From Straminergon stramineum (lineage: Eukaryota; Streptophyta; Bryopsida; Hypnales; Calliergonaceae): a stretch of 64,000 nucleotides of DNA. How positions within the stretch are numbered: the first letter of the stretch is position 1; each line of letters starts with the position of its first letter. This document shows, piece after piece, positions 22,920-33,859 of the stretch. The stretch is from contig OY987266.1 of assembly GCA_963920665.1 (NCBI GenBank), forward strand, positions 15,071,001-15,135,000, given 5' to 3'. Below the pieces are notes generated by a model that searched no databases, had not been told where the DNA came from, and saw only the letters and a program-made list of their open reading frames with translations. Both the position numbers and the translations under genes were made by a program.

Positions 22920-25342
22920 TGTTCTTAAAAAAAATTGGGGACCTAATGGATATCCTTCCAATTGAATTTTGTTTCAAAAAAATTGATGTATGTAAACTAA
23001 ATGGGTATCTGGATCAATCAAGCAACTTGCTTAGCTAATCAAGCAACCTCCATGTTGGTCTAGCGACCTTCTTGGCTAGTTCAATGACCTTCCTGACGAG
23101 TACAACAATCTCTCGAGCAGGCTGGGTTGGCTAGCCTAGTGGATAGTTCTAATTTTTTTATCTTTGGTTATGGGCCTTTTTCCAAACCCTTGGTAGTTGC
23201 TTTAGCCAATTTTTGGAATTCAAGTCCCACTTAGGGGATTTAACCCCAAACCTGGGTCTCCTTTTGAGGACCCTTTTAATCAAGAACCAAATAGAAATTA
23301 TGACCAAGAGTGAAGCTTTGCCGTCCAAGGAATTAGCCCCAAATTTTAGAGACTAAAAGTTAGTTCCAGGTTGAAAGCTTTATCGTACAGGGTGTATAGT
23401 TTAGGGGTGTATGGGGTGTTTAAGCCCCGGTTCGAACAACAACAAAGTAGTGACAATAATATAGAACACGTTAGGAAATGTGCCTTAGGGGCAATAGCTT
23501 CCCTGTATGGTGGGTTAGTACCAATTCATAAGACACAAAGAACAAGTAGTTAGTTAGAACTTGAAGTTCCAGTTAGTACAAATAACAAACAATAGCAATG
23601 ACTGGTTTGTAGGACTTTGGAGGATTGCAACAAACATCACCTCCCAAATGATTCGATGACTCACAGTTGGACCACAACTTCTCCAAATCAAGGCTTCAAG
23701 GGGGATTTTCAACACAAAATGTGTGAAATCCTCACTAAAAAAGTTTGGTTGGAAATTAAGACTCAAAACAAAAAGATTGTTAGTAAATTACTTGGAAAAC
23801 TTCCATAGTAGCTTAACTATTTCAAAGGGACCCCCACGTCCTTTGAAAGAGCTTCAATTACATCAACAATGGGAGCTTAATTACTCCAAAATAGCTTCAA
23901 AAGCAAGTATTTTGGTCTAAGTGACCAAAAATCCAACAATACCAACGAGTTTGGAGAAAACAAAATGCAAACAATGAAAATGAGGTGCTTCAAAATGAAG
24001 AAAAAGGGATGCAAGTGAGAGGAGGGAGGACTTTTATACATTTCCAAGGCCTCCTCCCCCTTCAAGTTACCTAACAACTACTCGTTGCAAAAATCTCCAA
24101 ATTAACTTTTAAATGTCTACCCAACTATTGTGACCACTCTAACTTTTGGAGAAGTGCTCCAAATCCCAAACGGGTTGCCCCATAGTCTTCAAAAGACCCA
24201 AATGAGTAGAGAGGGCACCCCATACCTCTACTCCCGACCCATTCTGCAAGCGAAAGCTAGTGTTTTGAAAAGTAGTGAAAAAGGTCAAAAACTCAAAACT
24301 TGGAGTTTGACTTTTCTCAAAGTTTTGACTAGCTAAGGTTGTTTAGGAGGTTCAAGAAAGTAAAGAGTCCAAGTTGACTTCTACCAAACGTCATACGCTC
24401 TCAATACACCGGTCAACTCATTGGGAATTTTGGAATTCCGTTAGAAATCATAGTCATCGTTGATTTTGGTACTTGTTGGTGTCATAATGTCTTGAAATTT
24501 GGCGGGTCACTTATTTGTACTAAAAAACACTACCCTAATTTTTAGTGGAATTTTACTACTACCCTAATAATTTTTATGAATTTCCAAATGTTAGTAAATG
24601 CGGTTGACTTCCATGGAGTCATCTTCTACAATCCAAAAAAATTTGAAACTTTTTGGGTATCTTCTAGAAAGCCTTCAAATGCTAAGTCGAAAAAACCCAT
24701 GTCTATTTTGCACTATATGGTAAGGGTGTCAAAATAACACCTATCAAATTAATTCCTCTAGGGAGGAATCATTTCCGTACTAGGGAATCTTCAAGAACCG
24801 ACTTCACCATTGTGCTCCTAGTGTGTTTTTAAGCTAGATACACCTCTCTCCATCCATCATTTGTGTAATCTTTGAACATGTGGATCTCACTTGCAAAGAA
24901 TAAAAGTAACTTTTCTAATTCTTCGTGAATTGGATGGCGATCTTTATACAGGTTACCTATGTATATTTCTAGGACCTAGGGAACCAATTCCCACCTTGAC
25001 CCTCTAACTCCTATAATCTAACCCTCTATCATCATTTCCCAGAGATTTGACCCACTTTAACCCAAATTAGGTGGTTTTACCTATTGGCTTGTCAATAAGG
25101 TTGAAACTACTCGAAAACCCTAATTATTGTGTTGAACACCTAATTTGGACATTGGAACTTAGAAAGAAAAGTATTTAAGGCTTTTCTGAACTTTTAGGAT
25201 TAACACAATACATTCGTAGGGACTTCTATTAAACATGTTGTAAACACTCTTTTTCGGCCTTTTCTACTATAAACTATACTAAATGTGAGCAAAAACAAAA
25301 ACAAAAAAACCTAAGACCTAGGTGCTAACTACAGGGCTCACA
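22920..25342 (+). mobile_element. L-family repeat, 3' half (copy L-c)
   Basis: It ends GGGCTCACA (to 25,342), like the full copy. Large stretches run parallel to 15,000-17,373, for example the ACACTA..CTAATTTTTAGTGG block (24,525-24,545 against 16,587-16,607), the GTTGACTTCC(T)ATGGAGTCAT block, and the GAGG(A/G)AAT...GGGAATCTT block near 24,765. The 5' half with hairpins is missing, and the left boundary is not sharp. Its 3' end abuts a half copy of F, so it landed in, or recombined with, that palindrome. Confidence 0.6.
23011..23125 (+). repeat. Degenerate minisatellite of about 22-bp units in L-c
   Basis: Units such as TCAATCAAGCAACTTGCTTAG, TAATCAAGCAACCTCCATG and TAGTTCAATGACCTTCCTGA repeat about five times. 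It is the counterpart of the arrays at 14,411 and 6831. Confidence 0.55.
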
Positions 25343-25625
25343 CAAACCGTCTCTAAAATTTGTTTCTAACTTTTGATGGGAAGCTCAAAATTTCAAAAAA
25401 ATATTTGGTAATGAAATTTAACTTGATTTACACTCAGCTTTTTTTAATCCAAATTTTTTTGAAATTTTTTATTTTTAATATGCCGAAAAAGGTCTAAAAT
25501 TCTACCTCAAACACAATTCCTGCCTATGGCTTAATTATGAGCGGTTTGGCTCCTACTCATTCAAATTTACATATTCCACTTGGATTGTTTTACATCCTAA
25601 TATCCCATATGTATATAGATAATTT
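25343..25625. repeat. Foldback element F, copy 4 (right half only)
   Basis: From TTTCTAACTTTTGATGGGAAGC near 25,357 the sequence follows the right arm of F through GAAATTTAACTTGATTTA and the ATTCTACCTCAAACACAATT block to TATATAGATAAT. The left arm is absent: the L-c 3' end stands exactly where the loop would be, and no left arm is found on the other side of L-c. Confidence 0.65.
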
Positions 25626-26127
25626 GTCTTTTCCATAAGAAACAAAATATAAAATTGACTTTTGTACTAGTATAAGGTATTGGCTCAATTCATTATGATA
25701 AATCAAGAGTTATATCTTCATTTACATATACAATAATAACATATTGTAGATTCTATAGAATAGCAATTCTACTACAATCATGAAAGTTGAGCATGGCAAA
25801 GAGAGAGCAACACATGAGGGGGAGTCTATCCAATGAGATTCATCACAGGAGATAATATTTTCATGAAGTTGGAGTTCTCCGAAGGCCAAGTTTCTTACCA
25901 AGGGGGTTAAGGCCACCTTAGAAACCTAACCTTTGGAGAACTCTCCTTATAGAAAGTATTGTAACATAGGCAACCATGTCATTTCTTCATCCATGCTTGA
26001 GTTTCTTCACCTAACAAGTCTTAGCCATAGTGCAAATTCAATCCAATGAAGAACAAAATTTGTTCCATCATATCATTTGTTCCATTTTCCTACAATTCCT
26101 GATCGGTGGACTTCTCCACCATAGTGT
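25626..26127. other. No gene seen
   Basis: Only short frames (for example 25,722-25,916 minus) with no recognisable features. The segment ends at the R repeat. Confidence 0.45.
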
Positions 26128-27026
26128 ACAGTAGAAACATCCAGAAGCGTCCCCGTTCCCATTGATATATAATTTAGTAGAGTTCTCTAGCCCTTAAAGT
26201 CCCATTGTCCTTATGAGGGACAAAATGGATTTCAAGTAGCTTCTTATGATCTCTATTTTAACTAAATTTTTTTAAAACTTTCTCATAAAATAGAAAAACT
26301 CATTAGCTTTATGGAATATAATTTTTATTTCAATCAATGCCCAAGAGGAAAATTTATGCCACAATAACCTTAAAATGGAAGAGACTAGGCAACAATAAAA
26401 ATCCACAAAAAATTGAAATAAGAATTTTCATATTTTTTTCCTAGTGGATTGTGTTATTTTTTCTAAATGGGAAGCTTTGATTCATTCCATTTGGATTAGT
26501 GATGTGAAAATTATAGATCTTCTTGTTATAGGGGCAATCAAAGAAACTTCTCACAAGAAACTTTTTCTTTCACTTTGAATGCTGATATCTTTCAATCTAC
26601 ATAGTCAAAAATCACGAATTTTTTGCCATGTGATCTAAAACAAGTGTAGAACAAGATCCTATGGTTAGATTCTAATTTTTTTTTTAATTTTGTAGGTGAA
26701 TGTCAAAGAAGTGGTAGTTTCAAGTGTTTTTTGACAAAAAAATGGCATAGAGACTTTAGGGGGCTAGAAATGTTCCTAGGCTTTCATTAAAGAGTACTTG
26801 TAAAACATTATTAAATTGTCCCCTAACAAATTGTTGATTAATTGACTGCTGAAATTGTCAGGTTTCGATTGTAGGTACACCTATGTGATAGTTTGAGTGA
26901 TCTATGGACTTGCAACTTTGAAAATTGTTAGAAAATACATGCCATATCCGAATTTTTTTTTTAAAAAAATTCATGATTTTCAATTGCTAATAGTCTGACA
27001 ACTTTGGGTACTTCTACCATAGTGTA
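26128..27026 (+). repeat. R repeat, copy 1 (filled)
   Basis: It is paralogous to 61,843-62,140. Both contain CCCATTNATNTATA, AGTAGAGTTCTCTAG, AAATGTTCCTAG and the AATTGTTAGAAAATANATGC block, in the same order. Copy 1 is interrupted at CTAG by the 573-bp T1 element. A direct repeat ACTTCT(CC)ACCATAGTGTA flanks copy 1 (26,110-26,128 and 27,010-27,026), which may mark its own ends. Confidence 0.75.
26191..26763 (-). mobile_element. T1 element with CTAG target duplication
   Basis: The ends are CCCTTAAAGTCCCATTG and (complement of the right end) CCCCCTAAAGTCTC. CTAG stands on both sides (26,187-26,190 and 26,764-26,767), and the empty paralogous site at 61,896-61,899 has a single CTAG, which fixes the boundaries. 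The interior (a GGGACAAAATGGAT block and a GTACCCAAGAG-like block) matches the other T1 copies in reverse. There is no coding sequence. Most relatives have TTAA instead. Confidence 0.85.
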
Positions 27027-27457
27027 GTGTAAGCTTAACGTAGACCAGCCCATTTCCGCCAACTTCCTATAACCGCCATCCTACTTTTGGCCTCATCTCC
27101 ACCATAAAATTCTCCCAAATCCATTCACTATTCTGACAATTTCAATGCATTAATTCCAACTTAGGTAACATGTCTACCTTTGATTGATGGATACTCTAGT
27201 GTTAATAGGTAAATGTAATGACAGTTATAGGTTTAGGATAGGACATTTATGACTCTAGTCTAGTGGCAGTTTTATAATTTAGGGCAAACTACTTTAAAAA
27301 TTCATAGAAATTACAATTTTTATCAGAAAATTATAATTCCACTTGGGTTTGATTCGTGAAACATGCACACACCTCTGAAAAATATGAGACCCTCCTAGAG
27401 TTGGTCCTAATATACTCAGATTGTGAATCAGGGTGGTAATAGGTTGGTCTACCTTAA
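27027..27457. other. No gene seen
   Basis: Intergenic sequence without recognisable features; the minus-strand frame at 27,294-27,629 runs into the T4 element and is not supported. Confidence 0.4.
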
Positions 27458-27679
27458 TCCTTGAACAACATGGCAAATGTTTTTTGTCCGATGAATGACA
27501 AGGAATTTTGATGTGTAGGACAGAATTGCAACTATTCATCCTCGAAATTAGGGGTGGAAAGGGAAGATCTTCTATAGTAATTTGACTCCCAATGAGTATT
27601 TCTAGTTTTTCTAAAGTGGATGATGTCACACGGTTCCAAAATGGCTGATTTCCACAGTCACCAGCCCGGTGTTCAAGGT
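27458..27679 (+). mobile_element. T4 element, A type
   Basis: It follows TTAA (27,454-27,457) and shares the GTCCGATGAATGACA block, the GTAGGACAGAA block, the TATTCATCCT block and the GATGATGTCACACGGTTCC block with the A-type copies at 29,343, 30,850 and 34,451. The right end is degenerate (no TTAA). Confidence 0.6.
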
Positions 27680-29342
27680 CAGCAACCCTTAGCCCTGCCT
27701 ACCTTGTGGGTTTCCGATTGACTCAATTGAGTAGCACATAACTTAACTTACATGGGGTTTGGGAAAGAACAAAAGAAGCTTCATTCCCATAACTTAGCAA
27801 CCATGCCCCTCCTTCCGATGCAACACACAGGGTACAGTAGCATGTTCTCCATCAGTGAAAATAAATATCTAAGGTTTCAAAATAAAAATAAAAGTAAATA
27901 TCTAAGTTATCCTATTCATGCACCGCTTCCGTATTTCTTCCCACCTCTGGCTCTGCCTAAGCTTCAATGATAATTAAAAGCTACTCAGCCACAGTGGTTT
28001 AATTCTATTTCAGGATACCTTACAATAAGTTGGTTACAAATTGACTGCCCTTCTGTTCCATCTACAGTAATGCCACACGGCATCCCAGAAATGGCAGCTT
28101 GCTACTTCCCAGTTCAAACATGATGGCTTTTAGACGCCGGCTTCACCGGCAAGGGCCCTACACTAGGCCTACCTTACTTTACAAGACCTTCTCATCATAC
28201 CATCTTTTCCAAGGATTGGGGACTGAATCCCTTGAATCAATCATCAATGTGGGGATCCTATTTTACTTGAAGTAAAGGCTACTGCTACATTACACCTTTA
28301 TATGTGTAAAAACAAAAACAAAAAACAATCATATGGGCCATTTGGCACCACCCAACTCAACGTCCCAACCAGTTCAGTTATTTTCCTGTTTCTGCAATCC
28401 ACGCACTCACTCACCCCCCTACTGCCGACCTTCTCAGGAGCCAATCACAATCAGGTATTATTATTTTCTATCTTAGACTTGCAGACCAGACAAGTAAGAT
28501 TTGGGTGCCACTAACTTACCCCTTAACCTCAAAATGACCCTGCAATTTCCCAAGCTGAAGCCCCCTACCAGAGAGGCAAACACATTTGCTTTTTTAATAA
28601 ATAATTAAAGCCTACCTACTCAAATGTAACCATACAAATCACAAGTATACTCTACAAGGGTCACGCAAAAAAATTTGGGGGCCCAAATGATTTGTCACGA
28701 TGCATTAGATTCTCAAGACATCAAAGGTACATAGTTGTGAAATCACGCATTTTTTGTCCCTCCAAGTGCTTCGGCGGGTGTTGTAGGATGAATATATCAT
28801 TCCTTGAGGTGCGGTGTCTTTTGTAGGAAAGAAGAGAAGATGCACATGATTGATGCCCAAAAAAATATGCTAGAGGGATAACACATGTTGGGTGGAGGAT
28901 CACCAAACAACAGGGTATTTGATAGGCCCATTTCAAGGATGTAGATTCCTTTTTTTTGATGAAAAATGTACTTCTTGATAGACAAAGATTCCCATGGTGG
29001 AAATGACATACAAAAACTTATAAAGTTGTAGAATTTTGTTTCGCAAGAATCTGACGGTGCATTTGAGAAACAATCCATTTTGAATCCGAACAGGTTCTGA
29101 AACCAAAATCCACGTTGACACTTGCTTTCACATAGCCAAATTGGGGAGTCTATTTACATTGTAAGCTTTAGAAAATTGAGGCCACATCAAAATTGAAATC
29201 AGAAAATTTCACCCTTTTGGAAACTTTTTGCTCTCCAATATCGTAGTTAACCATTTTATGAAATATCACATTGATTTCCCATTATTCAACTTTGAAAATT
29301 AACCAAGTACAGATTATGTCCTCAAGGACATTTTAGGGTTAA
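27680..29342. other. No gene seen
   Basis: About 1.66 kb with a few frames of 60-93 codons on both strands, none with recognisable motifs. I found no copy of the families described here. It ends with a GGGTTAA that may be a lost element end. Confidence 0.4.
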
Positions 29343-29557
29343 ACGTCGACAAGAACGTTTTGTGTTCGATGGATGACAAAGAGTCTCTCTATGTAGGACA
29401 AAACTATGACTATTCATTCTTGGAATTTTGTGAGAAAAGCATAGGTCTTCTAGAGTAGTATGATTTTCAATGAATATTTTTTATTTTTTTCAAGTAGATG
29501 ATGTCACACGGATCCAAAAGGGAGGATTTTCAAGGTCACTAGTCAATCCTTTATGGG
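29343..29557 (+). mobile_element. T4 element, A type, TTAA on both sides
   Basis: The flanks are TTAA at 29,339-29,342 and 29,558-29,561. It contains the family blocks GTTCGATGGATGACAAAG, GTAGGACAAAACT and GATGATGTCACACGGATCC, and ends CCTTTATGGG. It is first in a chain of TTAA elements that reaches 32,042. Confidence 0.75.
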
Positions 29558-29561
29558 TTAA

Positions 29562-29694
29562 ATGTCAAGGCGAACGTTTAATGTCCGATGGATGACTTCA
29601 CTCTTGATTGTAGAAAACATAATGCACCTATTGGTCCAATATTCAAAGCGGTTTTGTTGACTACCTTGATCATGGGGCCTTCATCCTTTAAGGG
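29562..29694 (+). mobile_element. T4 element, B type (133 bp), TTAA on both sides
   Basis: It starts after the shared TTAA at 29,558-29,561 and ends CATCCTTTAAGGG before TTAA at 29,695-29,698. Internal blocks are GTCCGATGGATGACTTCACT, TTGATTGTAGAAAA and ATGCACCTATTGGTCCAAT. It is much like the next element. Confidence 0.75.
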
Positions 29695-29703
29695 TTAAGT
29701 TAA

Positions 29704-30767
29704 CCCTTAAAGTTGACATGGTTGTTTTGTGTCCAATAGATGACTTCACTGTTGATTGTAGAAAAACAAAATGCACCTAGTAGTCCAATAACTGGAGCAA
29801 TTTTGTTGACTACCTTGGTCGTAAGGGTTTGCATCCTTTAACCCCTAAAGGACCAAGGCCATTTTTCTGTCAAAAAACACTCAAAACTGCCATTTCCGCT
29901 CCGTTCACCCATAAAATCCAAAAAAAATACTTAAAAAAATCTAACCGTTGGATCTTGTACTTTACTTGTCTCAGAACATGTGGTAAAAATTTCATGAATT
30001 TTGACCGCACAGATTGAGAGATATTAGCATTCAAAGTTGGAAAAAGAAGTTTTTTTGAACACTGGCCTGCAATTTCAGATGACTTTGACCACCTTTTGTT
30101 GAAATTTTTTGCACTATGGACTATGAATTTAAAATTTTTTGGGTTGAAGAATTGAGTTGATATTCTAGGAAAAAAATTTCAAAAGAAAAACTCTTGATTT
30201 TCATTCTCTAAAAAATTGTTAAGTAGAAGTAGGTCCAAGATTACATGAAAAACTAAATCGTTAATAGCTCTAAGATGGGATTGAAACTCAATAATCCCAA
30301 TGGTGAGATTGTTTTAGCAAACAAATTTAACTTTGTCAAACAATTTTTTTTTTTTAAATTGTGAAAATTGCATTCAGAAATGAATCCTATAAGTTATTTT
30401 TTCAAGAAGATGCTCATATTGCCTGAAAAACAATATTGTTCATAACTTTCACATTACTAATCCAAATGGAATGAATCAAAGCTTCACATGTAGACAAAAA
30501 TATAATCTATAAGAAAAAAAAATTAATTAGATTTCAATTTTTTGTGGATTTATTTTTCTGTCCGGTGACATAAAAATTATGTTTAAGATGGCATAACTTT
30601 TGCTCCCGGGCACCGATTGAAATAAAAATTACATTCCCACGAAGCTAATCAGTTTTTCTATCTTATGAGAAAGTTTCAAAAAGTTTGACTAAAAATTGAA
30701 GTCATAGGAACCTGCCCGAAGTCCATTTTGTCCCCTGAGGGAACAATGGTCCTTTAGGGGTTAAGGG
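29704..30767 (+). mobile_element. T4 element, B type, split by a nested T1 element
   Basis: It starts CCCTTAAAGTTGACATGG after TTAA (29,700-29,703). Its right end should read CATCCTTTAAGGG, as in its neighbour, but it reads CATCCTTTAA, then the 919-bp T1 element, then TTAAGGG (30,761-30,767), then its own TTAA at 30,768-30,771. Removing T1 and one TTAA restores the end exactly. The target TTAA was therefore part of this element's own terminal repeat. Confidence 0.85.
29842..30760 (+). mobile_element. T1 element, 919 bp, perfect 14-bp inverted ends, TTAA duplication
   Basis: The ends are a perfect 14-bp inverted repeat, CCCCTAAAGGACCA, with TTAA at 29,838-29,841 and 30,761-30,764. Interior landmarks shared by T1 copies are the GTTCACCCAT block, GCATAACTTTTGCTCC and TTTTGTCCCC near the right end. 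There is no coding frame. The CCC terminus and TTAA target are those of the piggyBac superfamily. It is nested in a T4 element. Confidence 0.88.
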
Positions 30768-30849
30768 TTAAAATAATTCAATGTGTGAGCCATGCATTGT
30801 GACAATGGCATGAGAAACAATTGAAGTGGTTGAGTTCCAAGTAAGTTAA

Positions 30850-31067
30850 CCCAGTAAGGACCTTGGGGACCAAAGTGGTCCGATGGATGACAGAGAACTC
30901 TCCCATGTGAGACAGAAGTGTGATTATTCACCCTTTGAATTTTGTGCAAAATGGGGGAGGTCTTGCATAGTAGTATGACCTCCAATGATTACTTTTTTTT
31001 TCAAGTAGATGATTCTCACTGTTTCGAAAAAGAAGATTTCCACTATGACCAGCTCGTCTTTTCAAGG
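30850..31067 (+). mobile_element. T4 element, A type, TTAA on both sides
   Basis: TTAA at 30,846-30,849 and 31,068-31,071. It starts CCCAGTAAGGACC and carries the family blocks GTCCGATGGATGACAGAG and TATTCACCCTTTGAATTTTG. The right TTAA is shared with the following T2 element. Confidence 0.7.
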
Positions 31068-31071
31068 TTAA

Positions 31072-32042
31072 CCCTTCACCGCCTGAAGTCCAAACATGTG
31101 TAAAAGCTAACTTGCTTTTCAAGTCCTATAAGTCTAAATCTCAGTGAGGTATGAAAATCTCAACCGTACAATATTGTAGTGTGCATATTGTAGATGGTGT
31201 GAAACAAATTTGGGGTCATTTGACCGTATAGATTGAAAGATTATAATGTTTTAGTGTTGAAAAAAGATGCTGGAATTTTCTTAAAAACACATTTGGAGGT
31301 GAAATTCAATTTCTGAACCTACTCAAATGAAAAAAATTTAAACTATAAAGTGATTCAAACCAAAAGACAAACACTTTGGTGAAAAAAAATCTCATTCAAT
31401 TGACTCATTGTGTCTGCAAAATTGTTTTGAAGTGTCAAAAAACAGTGAAAAAAGTAGCAAAAAATCACATCTATGTCTGAACCTCCCTCTACTAAAAGCT
31501 TCTCAGTCACTCATAACGTCTTGGATTCATATGAAATTTTCACCACACAAACTAGACTGGTGTGTGCAACTTTTCCAACAAAAATTATTGAAAACGGACC
31601 ATGTATGAAGAAGTTATAAGCCGCCGAAGTTCATTGTAATGCAAAAATGTCTGGATTTTGAACTTCGAATTGCTCCCAAACATTCAAAACAACTTGGATT
31701 GACATGAAAAATTTACCACAATAACTAGGCTTCATTGGGAACAAAAACCAACAATTTTTATTGAAAACTAACATTTGATGAGAAAGATACAAACCCCTGA
31801 AGTTGCAGCCATCATAATGCAGTGAGGTGAACTCAAATTGAACTTGTGAACTTCGAATGGCTCTCAAGAACTCAGTACATCTTGGATTGATCTGAAACTT
31901 TTACCACTGAAACTAGACTAATATGCGCAACTTTCACAACAAGTTTTATTGAATTCGGACGTTGGATGCAAAAGTTACAGCACTTTGAATTTTACTGCCA
32001 GACTATGAGAGGACACTTTTCGTCCCCTCCGGCGGTGAGGGG
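31072..32042 (+). mobile_element. T2 element, 971 bp, TTAA duplication
   Basis: The left end is CCCTTCACCGCC and the right end GGCGGTGAGGGG, with TTAA at 31,068-31,071 and 32,043-32,046. The interior contains three tandem units of 173-188 bp; each starts at CTTGGATT(C/G)A (31,520, 31,693, 31,881) and runs through an ACTAG(A/G)CT block and an ATTGAA block. There is no coding sequence. Copies at 58,564 and (reversed) 51,301 have the same triplicated plan. Confidence 0.85.
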
Positions 32043-32046
32043 TTAA

Positions 32047-32760
32047 GTTAGTGTAAACTTGCACGTTACCAATTGGAACAGGTCTCTTGACTTTCTTTTC
32101 TTAACTGTGTTGTCCCTCAGTCCCTCCTCAGTCAGAGGAATGCAAAGATTGATATTCCTCTCTTTTTTCTTACTTTCTCACAAACTAAGAATAAAAACGA
32201 GTCGTAATATAGAAGGGAAAAAAATGGCTCATTGAAGGACTGTTCTTCCTGTTTTTCTTACTTTCTAACAAAATAAGAATAAAAAGGAGTTGTAATATAG
32301 AAGAAAAAAAAATTGGCTCATAGAACAATTGTTGTCCACGCTTCCTCCACGAGCTTTTGAAATTGAGATGCTGTAGAAATTGTAATAATATTTGAACTAC
32401 ATGCATTTCCTAGTGTAATTATTGAGAGTTATTCTGGAGCATATAATTTATAAAGAATTTCTTGAGGAGGGACTCACAATCTTCATATGAATGAAAATTT
32501 CAACCCTCAGCACAATTGGTGCAACTATACAATGGTCTTCCCTACACTCAGAAGGTACTCCTATACTAAGAAGGTATTGTCCTTTGTTAGTTGCTTAGGA
32601 AGGACTTATCAGTTAATTCAAAGATTGGGGGTTCTCGAGGAGCCAAATCATAACATTGTATAACAAGGCAAAGATCCTGCCTATTCTAAAAAAGTTTTCT
32701 ACTTCATTAGACACACATGAAGAACTTCTCAATTAATTCAAAGATTAGGATTGGTCTAGG
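32047..32760. other. No gene seen; one short local duplication
   Basis: A block of about 60 bp (TTTTCTTACTTTCT(C/A)ACAA...GTAATATAGAAG) occurs twice, at about 32,164-32,217 and 32,251-32,302. A second pair near 32,600 and 32,735 shares AATTCAAAGATTNGG and AGGAGCCA. I see no genes. Confidence 0.45.
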
Positions 32761-32903
32761 AGCCATATAAGACTCTATTCATTGCATGGGTCTCCTTTGG
32801 GGTCCCTTTTTCAAGGATGCAAAAGGGCCCCCTGCTGTGGCTGGCGGGTATGTAAGTTAGTTTAGCCTTTTGCAATGAAATCACTTTCATTTGTTAAAAA
32901 AAT
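32761..32903 (+). mobile_element. LINE/SINE-like 3' end
   Basis: It ends GCAATGAAATCACTTTCATT followed by TGTTAAAAAAA, the small stem plus A-tail that commonly closes plant LINE and SINE copies. The 5' limit is a guess and I found no target duplication. Confidence 0.4.
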
Positions 32904-33000
32904 CCTAGGGGTAGGGACCCCTGCGTTGTTAATATACAATATTATGTGGACACCATGAACAGACGTCTAAAAAATATTCTATATTTCTTAAATCAAACTA

Positions 33001-33400
33001 AGGGAGCCGACCCCTTTTTGACCACTTAAGCAGATACACATACTGCAAGGGAGGTTTCAACAATGGAGAAATTCTTCCCATGAGCAAAAATAGAGTTCAT
33101 AAGGTTTGTATAATTTTTCAGATTTTTTTTCTTCACAAAATAATTATTACGAATTTTTAAGCTGAAGATTCTGTTCTACCCATATTGGCCATACAGACCT
33201 TCCTCTTTTAGACCAAGGGCTGATTGCAAAATCCAAGAAGGGCTGAGTCCAAATTTGAGAGTCTTGTAGCCAATTGTAATGCACCACGAACTGTCCGGGA
33301 ACTGTGCCAACATTAATTGTTACTAATCACCTACTGATTGAAATTACTCCACCCTACATTGCCAGATTGGGTCTGTGATTAGTAAGGGGTCGGCTTACTT
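33001..33400 (+). mobile_element. Short inverted-repeat element M, copy 1
   Basis: Inverted ends AGCCGACCCCTT (33,005-33,016) and AAGGGGTCGGCT (33,384-33,395) enclose a non-coding interior. An older copy at 56,883-57,265 matches it along its length (GACCACTTAAGCA, ATAGAGTTCATAAG, CTGATTGAAATTACT). The target duplication is not clear. Confidence 0.6.
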
Positions 33401-33859
33401 AAGTTCAACGGCCACAGTTATGGACTCCAAGTTACTGTAATTGACCATCATCCCAATGTTCTAGACTCTTTTGCATCATCCCCAATTCCCAATGTTGTAG
33501 ACTCCTTGTTGGTCTCAGTCAGTCTATTGCTTGTCAAGAGGGAAGCTTCTTGTGGAGGTGGGAGTGATGATGTAAAAGTTAATTGACAATCTGACTCCTC
33601 ATCTTGCTGGTGCTCATGCCACTGCCATGCAGCCATGCGAACTTAACTTAGTGCCCATGTTGATGGAGTTGCTGAATAAGCTTAAATCATTGGCGTGGGG
33701 AGTCACTTTTCATGTAACTTGTCAACGACACTGACGGTAGAAGGCTTGAAATTCACGTGGGCATTTCAAATCACCCCTATTATTAGCTCTGAAATGGACT
33801 TGAGATGGTCATTAAATTGACCTCTGTTACAATCATTGAATGGATCAAGAAAAAGTATT
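33401..33859. other. No gene seen
   Basis: The minus-strand frame at 33,448-33,636 is the only open frame of note and has no recognisable motif. Confidence 0.4.

Noticed and set aside
23371..23460. GGTTCGAAC, resembling a tRNA B box
   Set aside because: The box is not completed (no CC at the end), there is no matching A box, and no cloverleaf could be drawn.
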